Shown one piece after another: positions 1 to 8,742 of a stretch of DNA of 64,000 nt. The stretch is from Micromonospora sp. CB01531. GTDB taxonomy: Bacteria > Actinomycetota > Actinomycetes > Mycobacteriales > Micromonosporaceae. Each line of letters begins with the position of its first letter. Position 1 is the stretch's first letter. Under the pieces are notes generated by a model. That model searched no databases. It was not told where the DNA came from and saw only the letters and a program-made list of their open reading frames with translations. The DNA lies in the NCBI RefSeq assembly GCF_001905095.1, contig NZ_LWLS01000057.1, positions 62,001 through 126,000 on the forward strand. Direction: 5' to 3'. Made by a program: the position numbers and the translations under genes.

Positions 1-620
1 TCCGTCCCGGTGGTACGCCGGAACAGCACCGTGCCCGCCGCGGCCGGCGTCACGGTGGCGGTGAGGGTCACCGGCGCGCCCGCGTATGCGGTGCCCTCCG
101 GCGTCACGGTCAGCGTGGTGGTGGTCGTCGCGGCGGCGGGACAGGTGGCCTCCGTCGTCCAGGTGCTGCCGCAGACCTGGACGGGGGCACGGAACTCATC
201 GGCGTGGCGGCCCTCGGTGAGGCTGTAGCAGTCGACGATGACCCACCACTTGCTCTTGTCCTCGGGGACGCGGCCGGCGGCCGTTTCGAACGAACGGTTC
301 GGATCGATCGTGAACGGTTCCAGATCCCACCCGCCACCACCCAGCGCGACGGCCAGATTCGTGTACGGCCCACCCGCCGGCCCGATGCGCAGGTTGGCGT
401 TCTCGCCGTACCCCTTCGGGCAGGGGGCGGGGGTGGTGGCTCTGAGGAACATCGGTTTGTCGATGACGCTGCCGCTGGTCTGCGAAAGGGTGAGCGTGCC
501 CAGCGTCGCGGCCCGCGCCGGTCCGTTGAACGTCAGCACCACCCCGGCGATGAACGTGCTCATCGAGAGCGCGAACACCGCAGCCGCCGCCATCGCGCGG
601 GCCAAGCCGGGCCTGCTCAT
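1..620 (-). CDS. Secreted protein with Ig-like domain, C-terminus cut by window edge
   Basis: The reading frame begins at ATG 620, with AGAGGA eight bases upstream, and runs off the left edge without a stop (about 206 residues visible). Residues 1-38 look like a Sec signal peptide ending ARA-A. Residues about 40-165 form a domain with conserved PCPKGYGENANLRIGP, DPNRSF and WWVIVDC motifs. The protein at 9588-10337 has the same domain, so the two are paralogs. From about residue 170 a Thr-rich linker leads into a bacterial Ig-like (Big_3_5-type) repeat (PVTLTATVTP). Function is unknown; an extracellular or wall-associated role is inferred. It is the last visible gene of the Pst-type run and follows the gene at 719-1888 after 98 bp that contain a strong hairpin. 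More Ig repeats or a C-terminal anchor may lie beyond the edge. Confidence 0.75.
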   Translation of the reverse strand, partial: MSRPGLARAMAAAAVFALSMSTFIAGVVLTFNGPARAATLGTLTLSQTSGSVIDKPMFLRATTPAPCPKGYGENANLRIGPAGGPYTNLAVALGGGGWDLEPFTIDPNRSFETAAGRVPEDKSKWWVIVDCYSLTEGRHADEFRAPVQVCGSTWTTEATCPAAATTTTTLTVTPEGTAYAGAPVTLTATVTPAAAGTVLFRRTTGT

Positions 621-680
621 CTGCGTCGTCCTCTGCTGGTCGTCGGCGTCCGCGAACGCCGGTGGATGGGAACGTGCCCA

Positions 681-705
681 GTGGCCCGGGCGGAGCCCGG
701 GCCAC
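681..705 (-). terminator. GC-rich hairpin between two secreted-protein genes
   Basis: GTGGCCCGGGC and GCCCGGGCCAC form a perfect 11-bp stem around GGA. It lies 14 bases past the stop of the gene at 719-1888 and upstream of the gene starting at 620. No T-tract follows, as is usual in actinobacteria. It could be a terminator, or a processing or attenuation element that sets the ratio of the two transcripts. Confidence 0.5.
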
Positions 706-718
706 CGGCACGCGGGGG

Positions 719-1888
719 TCAGCTGCCGAACCGCAGGTTGGTGTAGCCGCAGTTGGCGTCGAGCGGCGAGACCAGGCTGGTCCGGACGCCGAACCCGAAC
801 AGCTCGACGACCGACCGCTGGGTGCCACCGTCGTTGACGGTGGCGGTGCAGACGGCCGAGCCGGCGCCGACGAAGGTGGAGGCGATCGTCGGGTTGCTCA
901 GCTTGGCGGTCGGCACCACGTTGTAGACGTCCCGGCGGAGCGGGAAGTTGATGTTCAGGATGCCGTTGACCACCGGCTGCTGGACCGTGCCGCCGGTCGG
1001 GCGGATGCCGGACAGCGCCGCCTCGCCGCGCCGGTCGGCCACCGTGACGCCGGTCAGGCTGGCGATCTTCGCGGCGTTGCTCTGGGCGATGAACTGTCCG
1101 GCCGAGAAGGGCGCCACCCGGGTCGGGAAGCCGGTGAGCACGGTGCCGTCGTGCTCCTGGGCCCGCTCGATCAGCGGCACCGCCGGGGTGGCCGGGTTGC
1201 TGTCGGTGTCCGCCGCCAGGCAGGGGTAGTCACCGAGGTTGATCTCGACCTCGGTGATGCCCACCTTCGAGGACCAGAAGTCCCAGGTGCCCGAGCCGGA
1301 CTGGAGCATGACCGGGCTCACCGGGTTGCCGGCGATGGTCCGGTCGAAGCACCGGTACACCCGCTGCACCTGTGCGAACGAAACGTTGACCGGCAGGTCG
1401 CCGGTGGCGTTGCGGGCGAGGGTCACCGCGTCCACCCCGAACGGGATGTAGGTGTAGTTGCCGGTGCTCGACGGGGTGCTGCCGCCGCCGTAGCTCGACG
1501 AGCGGGCGAAGTCGACGCAGCCCACCACGTTGACGTTGGCCCAGAAGCCGGGACCGCCCTGGCCGATGTCCTCACCCTCGGACGCCCGAATTGCCCGGCG
1601 GCCGTTGCTGGAGCCGTTCGGCCGGGGGAAGTCGCAGTTGGCGGCCTTCGTCCGGACGTTGTTGGTGCCGCGGGCGTCCCAGGAGGCGATGACCTTGTTG
1701 CCACCGCTGGTGATGACATTGCCCAGGCCGTTCATCACGTCCTGGGTGGTGTCCGAGCCGACGCCGGCCAGCGTGCGGTACTCGGTCACCGGCGAAGGGT
1801 CGGCCGCGGCCGGCGCGGCCACCAGGCCAGCGGCGACCACGGCGGCGAAGCCGACCGCGGCCACCTTGCTGATGGATCTGACCTTCAT
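719..1888 (-). CDS. Secreted substrate-binding-like protein (PstS-related fold)
   Basis: 389 residues. ATG 1888 is preceded by AAGGGAG at good spacing. Residues 1-30 are a Sec signal peptide (VAAPAAADP cleavage region). The mature N-terminus reads LAGVGSDTTQDVMNGL, typical of actinobacterial extracellular proteins that resemble the phosphate-binding PstS fold. Further PBP-like features are the SGSGTWDFW segment and the DANCGYTNLRFGS C-terminus. No transmembrane anchor or lipobox is visible, so it is probably released or wall-associated. It lies downstream of the 875-aa gene (gap 187 bp) in the same direction as pstC, pstA and pstS. Its ligand cannot be read from the sequence; phosphate or a phosphorylated compound is an inference from context. 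Confidence 0.7.
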   Translation of the reverse strand: MKVRSISKVAAVGFAAVVAAGLVAAPAAADPSPVTEYRTLAGVGSDTTQDVMNGLGNVITSGGNKVIASWDARGTNNVRTKAANCDFPRPNGSSNGRRAIRASEGEDIGQGGPGFWANVNVVGCVDFARSSSYGGGSTPSSTGNYTYIPFGVDAVTLARNATGDLPVNVSFAQVQRVYRCFDRTIAGNPVSPVMLQSGSGTWDFWSSKVGITEVEINLGDYPCLAADTDSNPATPAVPLIERAQEHDGTVLTGFPTRVAPFSAGQFIAQSNAAKIASLTGVTVADRRGEAALSGIRPTGGTVQQPVVNGILNINFPLRRDVYNVVPTAKLSNPTIASTFVGAGSAVCTATVNDGGTQRSVVELFGFGVRTSLVSPLDANCGYTNLRFGS

Positions 1889-1918
1889 GCTGCTCCCTTT
1901 CTGCGGGGCATGACAGTT

Positions 1919-1937
1919 CCGCCCACCCGATGGGCGG
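1919..1937 (-). other. Small hairpin in the 187-bp gap before the 719-1888 gene
   Basis: CCGCCCA and TGGGCGG pair perfectly around a 5-base loop, between the stop at 2076 and the start at 1888. The rest of the gap holds a single sequence resembling one unit of an actinobacterial PHO box (GTTCATTCGG on the minus strand, near 2029-2039). No second unit is evident, so PhoP control is only a weak suggestion. Confidence 0.3.
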
Positions 1938-2075
1938 GTGAGCCGCAGTCATCGTCGCGGCGTCGACCGGGCATTCGAAACCGCGCGTAGACGAACGTTT
2001 CGACGTGCGATCTCTCGCCAACACGTAGGCCGAATGAACAACAGTCGACAATCGAATCCAGCGCCATTTCCGGGT

Positions 2076-4703
2076 TCATTCCGCACCACCCGCCGGCCTA
2101 TTTCGAGTGCCGAACCGGCGCAACACAGGCCCGATCACCCCGCCCACGAGGCCGGTCGCGAAAATGACGACCAGCACGTACCGGAGCGCACCCACCGGGC
2201 TGCCGGGAGTCGCGTTCGACGCCTGCCGGGCCGGCGGCTGCGGCGACGGCGCCGTACCACCGGGCGACGGCGTGGCACCCACGGAGGGCACCGCACCGGG
2301 GGCCGGAACGGACGGGGCGGGCGGCGCCGCGGGCGGCGGCTCCGTGGCACCCGATCCGTCGGACGACGCCGAGGCTGACGGGGCCGGCAGGTCCACCTCC
2401 AGCAGGGCGGCGGCGGCCTTGGTGCGCTCCCGCAGGGCCTGCGGCAGCGGCACGTAGCCGTCCGGGAGCATGCCCCGGCCGACGCCCCGCCGCTGGCCCT
2501 GACCGGCGGCGTGCCGCAGCAGCTTGGCGTAGTCGCGGCGGGCGTCCGCCGGGTCGGTGCGGTCCGCCACCGCGTAGGTGAGCAGCGACAGCGGGTACGC
2601 ACCCGCCGTCGCCCAGGCCTTCGCCGGGTCGATCACGGAAACCCCGGCCACCTGGCTCGGCGCGGCGGTGCCGGCCGCGGCGCTGATCGCCCCGTCCGTC
2701 GCGCCCCGGCAGTCGCTGGCCGTCCACGCCCCGTCCGTGCCCTTCGCCGCCTTGCAGAGCTGGGCGGTGAACAGGCCGTACCGGGCGGCCGAGGCGGAGT
2801 CGGTGACCGCCATGGTGAACCGGAAGCCCGGCTGCTCCCGGGGCAGCCGGTCGAACCGGGGCGGAGTCACATTGATGTTCAGCGACTGCCCGAACGCCCC
2901 GGTGTCGCCGCGCAGGGTCTGCGCCGCGCCCCGCCCGAAACCGCCGGTGTACGGTCGCAGCTCCTGCGAGCAGAGCTGGTAGGTCTCGCCCGCGAACGTC
3001 TCCTCGTAGCAGGAGCGGTCCGCCTTGGGGAAGTAGTCCGGGGTCTCGCCGGTGAACAGCGGCTTGAAGGCGGGGTTCACCACCATCTCTTTGCCGGACG
3101 CCTCGTCCTTGTCGGGCGTACCGCCGAGCCACTCCTTCGCCGCCGGGTCGGCGAGGACCCACTGCCAGAGCGCGCGGGCCGCGACCGAGCTGCCGTTGGG
3201 TGCCATCAGGCCGTTCAAGGTCACCCCGGCCCGCCGGTCCCAGTCCTTGAACAGCGGGTTGAGGCCCAGGAACTCCGGGTCCTGCTTGATGCTGTCGTAG
3301 TTCTTCGCCAAGGCCTGGCCGCCACCGCCGGGCACGTCCCGGCGGTAGGACTGGGTGAGCAGCTTCGCCACCAGCCGGGGGGTGAGCTTCAGCTCGCTCA
3401 GGGCGGTGCCACGTAGCTCGGCCACCTCCTGGGGCAGCGGCACGTTCTCCAGGTTGACGTCGATGTTAAGCGCGATGACCAGGCCGCTCAGGGTGACCGG
3501 GGCGTGCACCACCGGTGGGTCGTCGGCGGTCGTGGCCACCGGGTCCGAGCTGTAGATCAGCCCGGGTGCGTTCGGCGAGGTCGAGAGGAGTTGCCGGGCG
3601 GCCTCGTCGTCGCCGATCGGTGAGTAGCTGACCGACGGGCCGCTCGCCGCCGCGCAGAGCGCGGGACGCCAGGCGGCGGCCGCCTCGGCGGCGAGTTCGG
3701 TGCCGGCGGTCAGCCGTTCCTGCTGGTCGCTCGCGCAGTAACCGGTGACCGGTTCGAACTCCAGCGGCACCACCATCCGGTACTGCCAGTTCGGCACGAT
3801 CAGCGGGGAACCCTGCGGCGAGTCGGTGGCCGACACGTCCTCCCCCGTGTACGGGTGGTGGTGACCGCGCGGCACGATCACCAGCCAGCACGGCCGGGAC
3901 GGGCGCGTCGCGCCGGTGGCGTCGGTGTAGGGGTCGCCACAGCCCAGGTCGGGAGCCAGGGCGGAGTTCTGCACCTCGAACGAGATCCGGCCGGTGCCGT
4001 TCGCCGCGGTCAGCGCGTACGGGTACTCGTTGGTCACCGACTTGTTGAAGTAGCCGGACAGCACCTCGTCCGGGTACGCCTCCCGCTCGGCGCCGGTCTG
4101 CGGGTCGGCGATCACCGGGAACGGCTGCGCCTGGCTGCCGTCCGGCGTACGCGGACGCTCGCAGGAGGTGGCTCCCACCGGGCAGGAGACCGGCCGGAAG
4201 GGCACCATCCGGGCGTCCTCCGGCAGCGTCTCCCGGGGATCCTTTGGCGGGTAGCCCGGCGCGTCGAGGTGCAGCTCGCGGGAGTTGGCGTTGGCCGCGG
4301 CGGCGGCCGTCACCTCGAACGGCATCACGGGCGTGTCCAGCTTGGTGCCGAACTGGCAGGTCTCCCGGAACTTCAACCCGTCCGGGTCGTCGGGCGCGTG
4401 CGGGTCGCCGTAGCACTGCATGACCTGGAGGAAGTCCACCCCGAGTGGACGGTTGCGCGGGGTCGGGGTTCCGCCGGTCCAGGTCACCACGACGGCCTGG
4501 TTGACCAGGTCCTTCGTCTGGTCGACCGTCACGGACAGCCCGGTGAAGTCCTCGTATCCACCGTCCACCTTGACGCCGGGCACGGTCATCGCGGTGGAGC
4601 CGGTGTCGTCGGCGCGGGCCGGGGCGGCGGCCGGCGGCACCGGGGCGAACGCCCCGACGGCCAGCAGCAGGGCCGCCCCGGCCAGCCAGCGGCGCGGGTT
4701 CAC
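2076..4703 (-). CDS. Large secreted, membrane-anchored protein of the Pst-type operon
   Basis: 875 residues from GTG 4703. This start overlaps the stop of the pstS-like gene by four bases (GTGA), which indicates translational coupling and decides the start. An open frame continues upstream to about 6404 but lies antisense in phase to pstS and is not coding. Residues 1-33 are a signal peptide (ARA-DD). The long extracellular part has paired cysteines and late segments reminiscent of PstS-type binding proteins. Residues about 760-835 are Pro/Ala/Ser-rich, then one membrane helix (YVLVVIFATGLVGGVIGPVL) and a short basic tail. This is type I surface topology matching the adjacent PstS-like protein. 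Function is unknown; a co-receptor or scaffold for phosphate uptake is inferred. Confidence 0.75.
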   Translation of the reverse strand: MNPRRWLAGAALLLAVGAFAPVPPAAAPARADDTGSTAMTVPGVKVDGGYEDFTGLSVTVDQTKDLVNQAVVVTWTGGTPTPRNRPLGVDFLQVMQCYGDPHAPDDPDGLKFRETCQFGTKLDTPVMPFEVTAAAAANANSRELHLDAPGYPPKDPRETLPEDARMVPFRPVSCPVGATSCERPRTPDGSQAQPFPVIADPQTGAEREAYPDEVLSGYFNKSVTNEYPYALTAANGTGRISFEVQNSALAPDLGCGDPYTDATGATRPSRPCWLVIVPRGHHHPYTGEDVSATDSPQGSPLIVPNWQYRMVVPLEFEPVTGYCASDQQERLTAGTELAAEAAAAWRPALCAAASGPSVSYSPIGDDEAARQLLSTSPNAPGLIYSSDPVATTADDPPVVHAPVTLSGLVIALNIDVNLENVPLPQEVAELRGTALSELKLTPRLVAKLLTQSYRRDVPGGGGQALAKNYDSIKQDPEFLGLNPLFKDWDRRAGVTLNGLMAPNGSSVAARALWQWVLADPAAKEWLGGTPDKDEASGKEMVVNPAFKPLFTGETPDYFPKADRSCYEETFAGETYQLCSQELRPYTGGFGRGAAQTLRGDTGAFGQSLNINVTPPRFDRLPREQPGFRFTMAVTDSASAARYGLFTAQLCKAAKGTDGAWTASDCRGATDGAISAAAGTAAPSQVAGVSVIDPAKAWATAGAYPLSLLTYAVADRTDPADARRDYAKLLRHAAGQGQRRGVGRGMLPDGYVPLPQALRERTKAAAALLEVDLPAPSASASSDGSGATEPPPAAPPAPSVPAPGAVPSVGATPSPGGTAPSPQPPARQASNATPGSPVGALRYVLVVIFATGLVGGVIGPVLRRFGTRNRPAGGAE

Positions 4704-6415
4704 CGGTCGCCCCGGTGGTCGTCGCGGCGGCCCTGCAGCACCTGGGAGACCAGCGGCGGCCCGACGATCAGGGCGATCAGCAGCACCGCCGCGAGCAGCA
4801 TGAGGGTGTGCCGCAGCCGCCAGCCGTCTGTGCCGTCCAGCGCCACGGGCACCGCCGCCACCTGTTCGCCGGCCGCCACACCCGCGGTGCCGCCCACCAC
4901 CTCGCCGGTGTCCGGGTCGATTTGGGGAGCGGCGCCGGGCACCGGAATACCACTGGTCGGGCCGGCGGTCGCCGCGGTGCCACCGGGGGTGCCGGCGCCG
5001 GTGGTGGTGCCGCCGCCCGCGGCGGTGTTCCCGCCGCCGGCGGTGTTCCCGGCCCCGCCGCACCTGGCCGCCGCCAGCACGGGTGTCTCCTGGCGCGCGC
5101 CGGCCGTGCCGGTGCCGGTCTGGGTCGGCCCCCGCTTGTCGCAGGGCGACGGCTGCGGGGCGTTCTTCGCCAGCGCGTTGCCGCCGTCCGCCGAGACGGT
5201 CGGGTTGTTGCAGCTGCGCAGCTTCTGGTCGATGTTGATCGTTTCGTGGCTGGGGATCTTCTGGACCTGCTCCATACCGGCCTGCACGAGGTTGATCGGC
5301 AGGGGTGAGTAGCCCAGCACCTCGGCCTGCCGCTGCCCCTCGCAGAGGAAGTAGTAGGCGAACTTGCTGAGGGTGTACCCGGCGTCGGCGGTCAGGTTGT
5401 ACTCGAGCCTGGTCGGAATGATCATGTACGAGTACGAGGAGAGGGGGTAGGCGCGCGGGTCGCTGGACCGGTAGACGTCGTCCAGGATCTGGGTCAGGTA
5501 GTCGTCGGACTTCTGGTCCTTGTTGATCCGCGCCCGGGTCAGTGCCACCGCCACGTTGCTGGCCGTCGGCTCGACGTAGTAGCCGCCGGCGTTGAGCACC
5601 TTCACCACCGGGAACTTCGCGTTGATCGCGTACGAGTATTCGACGTAGGTGATCGCGCCCTCGGCGTTCTCCTGCCGGACGTAGCCCGACACCCCGTCGG
5701 AGCCGGTCGCGCCGACGAAGCCGGACCCGGACTGGCGCGGGTAGACCGAAGTGATGCCACACGGCGTCGGCTTGTTCCACTTGCGGCAGTAGTTGTCCCA
5801 GATGGCCTGGTGCTGCTTGCTCATCCAGAGGGTGAACTGCGCGGTGGTGCCGGAGCCGTCCTGTCGCACCACCGGGATGATCGAGCGCGCCGGCAGGGCC
5901 AGCCCGGGATTGTCCGCCTTGATCGCCGGGTCGTTCCACTTCCGGATCACGCCGGTGAAGATCTTGGCGATCACCTCGCCGGAGAGCCGCAGGTTGGTGA
6001 CCCGCCGGCCGCCGATCTTGAGGTTGTACATGAACGCCGTGCCACCGGCCACGATCGGCATGTACGCCGACTGCCGGGAGCCCTTGCTGTCGGTGCCGCT
6101 GAAGATGTCCTTCATCCCGTACGGGATCTCCGAGACGCCGAAGTGGGCCTTGCCCTCCCGGAACTGCACCCGGCCCTGCGTCGAGCCGGCAGCCTCGTAC
6201 TCCACCTGGATGTTGCTGGCCTGCACGTTGCGCGCCCAGGCGGTGATCGCGTTGGCGCTCCAGGTCGAGCCGATCCCGACGATCGGCACCAGCCGCGGCG
6301 CGGCGGACGCCGGCGGCGCGGCGGTCAGCAACACGGCCGCGGCGGCCGCGGCGGCGACCACCCGGGCCAGGCGGGAGGTCGTCCGGGGTCGACGGCGGAT
6401 CCACTGCTTGAACAT
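4700..6415 (-). CDS. pstS: PstS-type phosphate-binding protein with C-terminal membrane anchor
   Basis: 571 residues. Residues 1-39 form a signal peptide (PPASA-AP). The mature part has the PstS layout: an early GSTWSANAITAWARN segment, EYEAAGSTQGRVQF corresponding to the phosphate-loop region, then HFGVSEIPYG. Ordinary PstS is a lipoprotein of about 370 aa. This one lacks a lipobox and adds a Gly/Thr/Pro-rich spacer (about 430-525) and one membrane helix near 532-555 with a charged tail. It therefore appears tethered by a C-terminal helix rather than a lipid. It lies 4 bp after pstA and is coupled to the 875-aa gene. High-affinity phosphate capture is the family role; the specific ligand is not proven here. 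Confidence 0.85.
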   Translation of the reverse strand: MFKQWIRRRPRTTSRLARVVAAAAAAAVLLTAAPPASAAPRLVPIVGIGSTWSANAITAWARNVQASNIQVEYEAAGSTQGRVQFREGKAHFGVSEIPYGMKDIFSGTDSKGSRQSAYMPIVAGGTAFMYNLKIGGRRVTNLRLSGEVIAKIFTGVIRKWNDPAIKADNPGLALPARSIIPVVRQDGSGTTAQFTLWMSKQHQAIWDNYCRKWNKPTPCGITSVYPRQSGSGFVGATGSDGVSGYVRQENAEGAITYVEYSYAINAKFPVVKVLNAGGYYVEPTASNVAVALTRARINKDQKSDDYLTQILDDVYRSSDPRAYPLSSYSYMIIPTRLEYNLTADAGYTLSKFAYYFLCEGQRQAEVLGYSPLPINLVQAGMEQVQKIPSHETINIDQKLRSCNNPTVSADGGNALAKNAPQPSPCDKRGPTQTGTGTAGARQETPVLAAARCGGAGNTAGGGNTAAGGGTTTGAGTPGGTAATAGPTSGIPVPGAAPQIDPDTGEVVGGTAGVAAGEQVAAVPVALDGTDGWRLRHTLMLLAAVLLIALIVGPPLVSQVLQGRRDDHRGDR

Positions 6416-6419
6416 GTCG

Positions 6420-7706
6420 CTACCTCTGGTTCGGGTGATCGGGCGGGGAGCCGGCGGCGGCTCGCCGGGCGAAGCGCATGGCGTCCCGGCGCGAGGCCAG
6501 CGCCCGGCGGCGGCGCTGGGCCCGGCTCAGCTGACCGGGGGCCCGCCCGCCGAGCAGCCGGGCCAGCACGAACAGCAGCAGCACCAGCGCCATCAGCACG
6601 GCCGCCGCACCGAAGCCGCGGGCCACCATCGTGGCGTCCGGCCGGCGGATCGAGTCGAAGACGAACAGCGGCAGGGAGACCTGGTTGGCCTGGAACGGGT
6701 TCGCGTTGGTGAACTGGGTGAAGCCCGCGGTCAGCAGCACCGGGGAGGTCTCGCCGATGCCCCGGGCGGTGCCCAGGATGATCGCCGTCATCGCCCCGGA
6801 GCGGGCGGTCGGCAGCACCACGTGCCAGATGGTCCGCCACTGCGACGCGCCCAGCGCCAGGCTCGCCTCGCGCAGGGTGCCGGGCACCAGACGCAGCACC
6901 ACGTCCGCCGCGCGGATGATGATCGGCAGCATCATCACGCTCAGCGCGAGCGCGGCGGCGAACCCGGACTTCTGCCGCCCGAGCGCGAGGATCACCGTGG
7001 CGTAGATGAACAGGCCGGCCACGATGGACGGCAGCGCCGTCATCGCCTCCACGACGATCCGGACGAACCGGCTGAACGCGCCGGGCAGCTCGCTGAGGAA
7101 GACCGCGCAGAGCAGGCCGAGCGGGATGGTGATCGCCAATGCGATGCCGATCTGCTCCAGCGTGCCGATGATGGCGTGCCGGATGCCCCCGACGCCCAAC
7201 GGGTCGAGCGGCCCCGCCGACCGCATGTCCTGCGTGTAGAAGTTCGCCCAGGCCAGCGGCTCCCGCCCGCGGAAGAGGGTGAACCCGATCACCACCACCA
7301 GCGCCACCAGCATGGTGACGGCCAGGCTGTGCACCAGCACTCCGGCGAACCGGTCCCGGACCACCGGTCCGGCCTCGTCCAGCCGGACCAGCACCAGGTA
7401 GCACGCCAGGAAGAGGAGGTACGCCACGACCAGGAAACCGAGCGCGCCGTCGAAGGGGGTCAGCGCGGTGAAGAGCAGCGCGGTCAGGCACACCGCGGCC
7501 ACCGCCGCGCCGAGCACAGCGAAGACGTCGGTACGGCGTACCGTGCTGGTCGTGCGGCGCCGCTCCGCGCCCGGGTGGTCCGGGCGTACCGGGATGGTGG
7601 TGGCCGGCCTGGGTGGCGCGGTGGGCGGCTCCGGCGACGGCGGCGCGGCCAGGTCCCCGGCGTAGGCGGTGGGTCTCGGCGTCACCTGCGGCTCCTCAGG
7701 CGTCAC
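6420..7706 (-). CDS. pstA: Phosphate ABC transporter permease PstA
   Basis: 428 residues, longer than typical PstA (about 280-300 aa) because of a Pro-rich cytoplasmic extension of about 60 residues and additional N-terminal helices. The binding-protein-dependent permease domain spans about residues 175-380. It includes the EAA-type loop LREASLALGASQWRTIWHVVLP, which contacts the ATPase, and GTARGIGETSPVLLTAG, a PstA/PstC signature. Multiple hydrophobic helices are visible. Its start overlaps the end of pstC by 11 bp. It forms the membrane channel together with PstC; the ATPase PstB is not encoded in the window. Confidence 0.93.
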   Translation of the reverse strand: MTPEEPQVTPRPTAYAGDLAAPPSPEPPTAPPRPATTIPVRPDHPGAERRRTTSTVRRTDVFAVLGAAVAAVCLTALLFTALTPFDGALGFLVVAYLLFLACYLVLVRLDEAGPVVRDRFAGVLVHSLAVTMLVALVVVIGFTLFRGREPLAWANFYTQDMRSAGPLDPLGVGGIRHAIIGTLEQIGIALAITIPLGLLCAVFLSELPGAFSRFVRIVVEAMTALPSIVAGLFIYATVILALGRQKSGFAAALALSVMMLPIIIRAADVVLRLVPGTLREASLALGASQWRTIWHVVLPTARSGAMTAIILGTARGIGETSPVLLTAGFTQFTNANPFQANQVSLPLFVFDSIRRPDATMVARGFGAAAVLMALVLLLFVLARLLGGRAPGQLSRAQRRRRALASRRDAMRFARRAAAGSPPDHPNQR

Positions 7707-8742
7707 TGGCCGCGCCGGACCGGCTGCGGTTGATGATCAGGCCGGCGCCGAAGTTGACCAGCAGCGTCATCGCGAACAGCACCAGGCCGGCGGCCATCAG
7801 ACCGGCGATGCCGATCGGGTTGGACTCGGCGTAGCGCAGCGCGATGAGCGATGAGATCGAGCCGCCGCCGACCTGCAGGATGTGCGGCTGGATGACGAAC
7901 ACGAACGAGATGACGAGATAGACCCCGATCGTCTCGCCGAGCGCCCGGCCGAGGCCGAGCATGGTGCCGCCGATCATCCCGCCCCGGCCGAACGGGAGCA
8001 CCACCGAGCGGATCATCCCCCAGCGGGTCGCGCCCAGGGCGTACGCGCCCTCCCGCTCGCCGACCGGGGCCTGGGAGAAGACCTCCCGCATCACCGAGGA
8101 GATGATCGGCGTGACCATCATCGCGACGATGATCCCGGCGATGAAGGTCGAGCTGGTCAGGGAACTGTTGCTGCCCAACGGGTCGCTCGGGTCGAAGCCG
8201 TCCACCCGGAACAGCGGGAACCAGCCGAGGTAGGTGGCGAGCCAGCGGGGCAGGCCCTCACCGTGCTCGCCCTGCACGAGCAGGTGCGGCTGGAGCAGGT
8301 AGAGACCCCAGATGCCGTACACCACGCTGGGCACCGCGGCCATCAGGTCGACCAGGTTGACCAGCACCGGGGCGATCCGCCGGGGCGCGTACTCGGCGAT
8401 GTAGAGGGCGGCGCCGGTGGCCAGCGGCACCGCGATGACGACCGCCACCGCGGCGATCAGCAGGGTGCCGATGAGCACCCCCGCGACGCCGAAGTCGCCG
8501 CCCGCCGGGTCCCATTCCTGCGCGGTGAGGAAGCGCCAGCCCATGGTGCGCAGGGCGGGCACCGCCCGCAGGGTGAGGAAGATCCCGACCAGCAGCATCA
8601 CCGCGAGCACGATGATCCCGCCGACCCGGATCACGCCACGGAAGGCCAGGTCGGAAGGGGTCCGGCGCTGGCGTACGCGGCGCGGGGCCGCGGGCCGCGC
8701 GGCGGTCTCCGCCGGGTCGGGCGGCGAAACGACGACGGTCAT
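7696..8742 (-). CDS. pstC: Phosphate ABC transporter permease PstC
   Basis: 348 residues from ATG 8742. This start overlaps the stop of the preceding 170-aa gene as ATGA and is preferred over the longer open frame upstream. A short Pro-rich cytoplasmic N-terminus (about 45 aa) precedes six membrane helices. Family marks include LMAAVPSVVYGIWGLYLL, the EAA loop REGAYALGATRWGMIRSVVLP and LGRALGETIGVYLV. It pairs with PstA as the phosphate permease. It is the second gene of the operon, immediately before pstA. Confidence 0.93.
   Translation of the reverse strand: MTVVVSPPDPAETAARPAAPRRVRQRRTPSDLAFRGVIRVGGIIVLAVMLLVGIFLTLRAVPALRTMGWRFLTAQEWDPAGGDFGVAGVLIGTLLIAAVAVVIAVPLATGAALYIAEYAPRRIAPVLVNLVDLMAAVPSVVYGIWGLYLLQPHLLVQGEHGEGLPRWLATYLGWFPLFRVDGFDPSDPLGSNSSLTSSTFIAGIIVAMMVTPIISSVMREVFSQAPVGEREGAYALGATRWGMIRSVVLPFGRGGMIGGTMLGLGRALGETIGVYLVISFVFVIQPHILQVGGGSISSLIALRYAESNPIGIAGLMAAGLVLFAMTLLVNFGAGLIINRSRSGAASDA

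Noticed and set aside
2076..6404. A 1442-codon minus-strand frame covering both the 875-aa protein and the pstS region
   Set aside because: The upper half lies in another phase over pstS and is compositionally meaningless; the GTGA-coupled start at 4703 explains the real gene.
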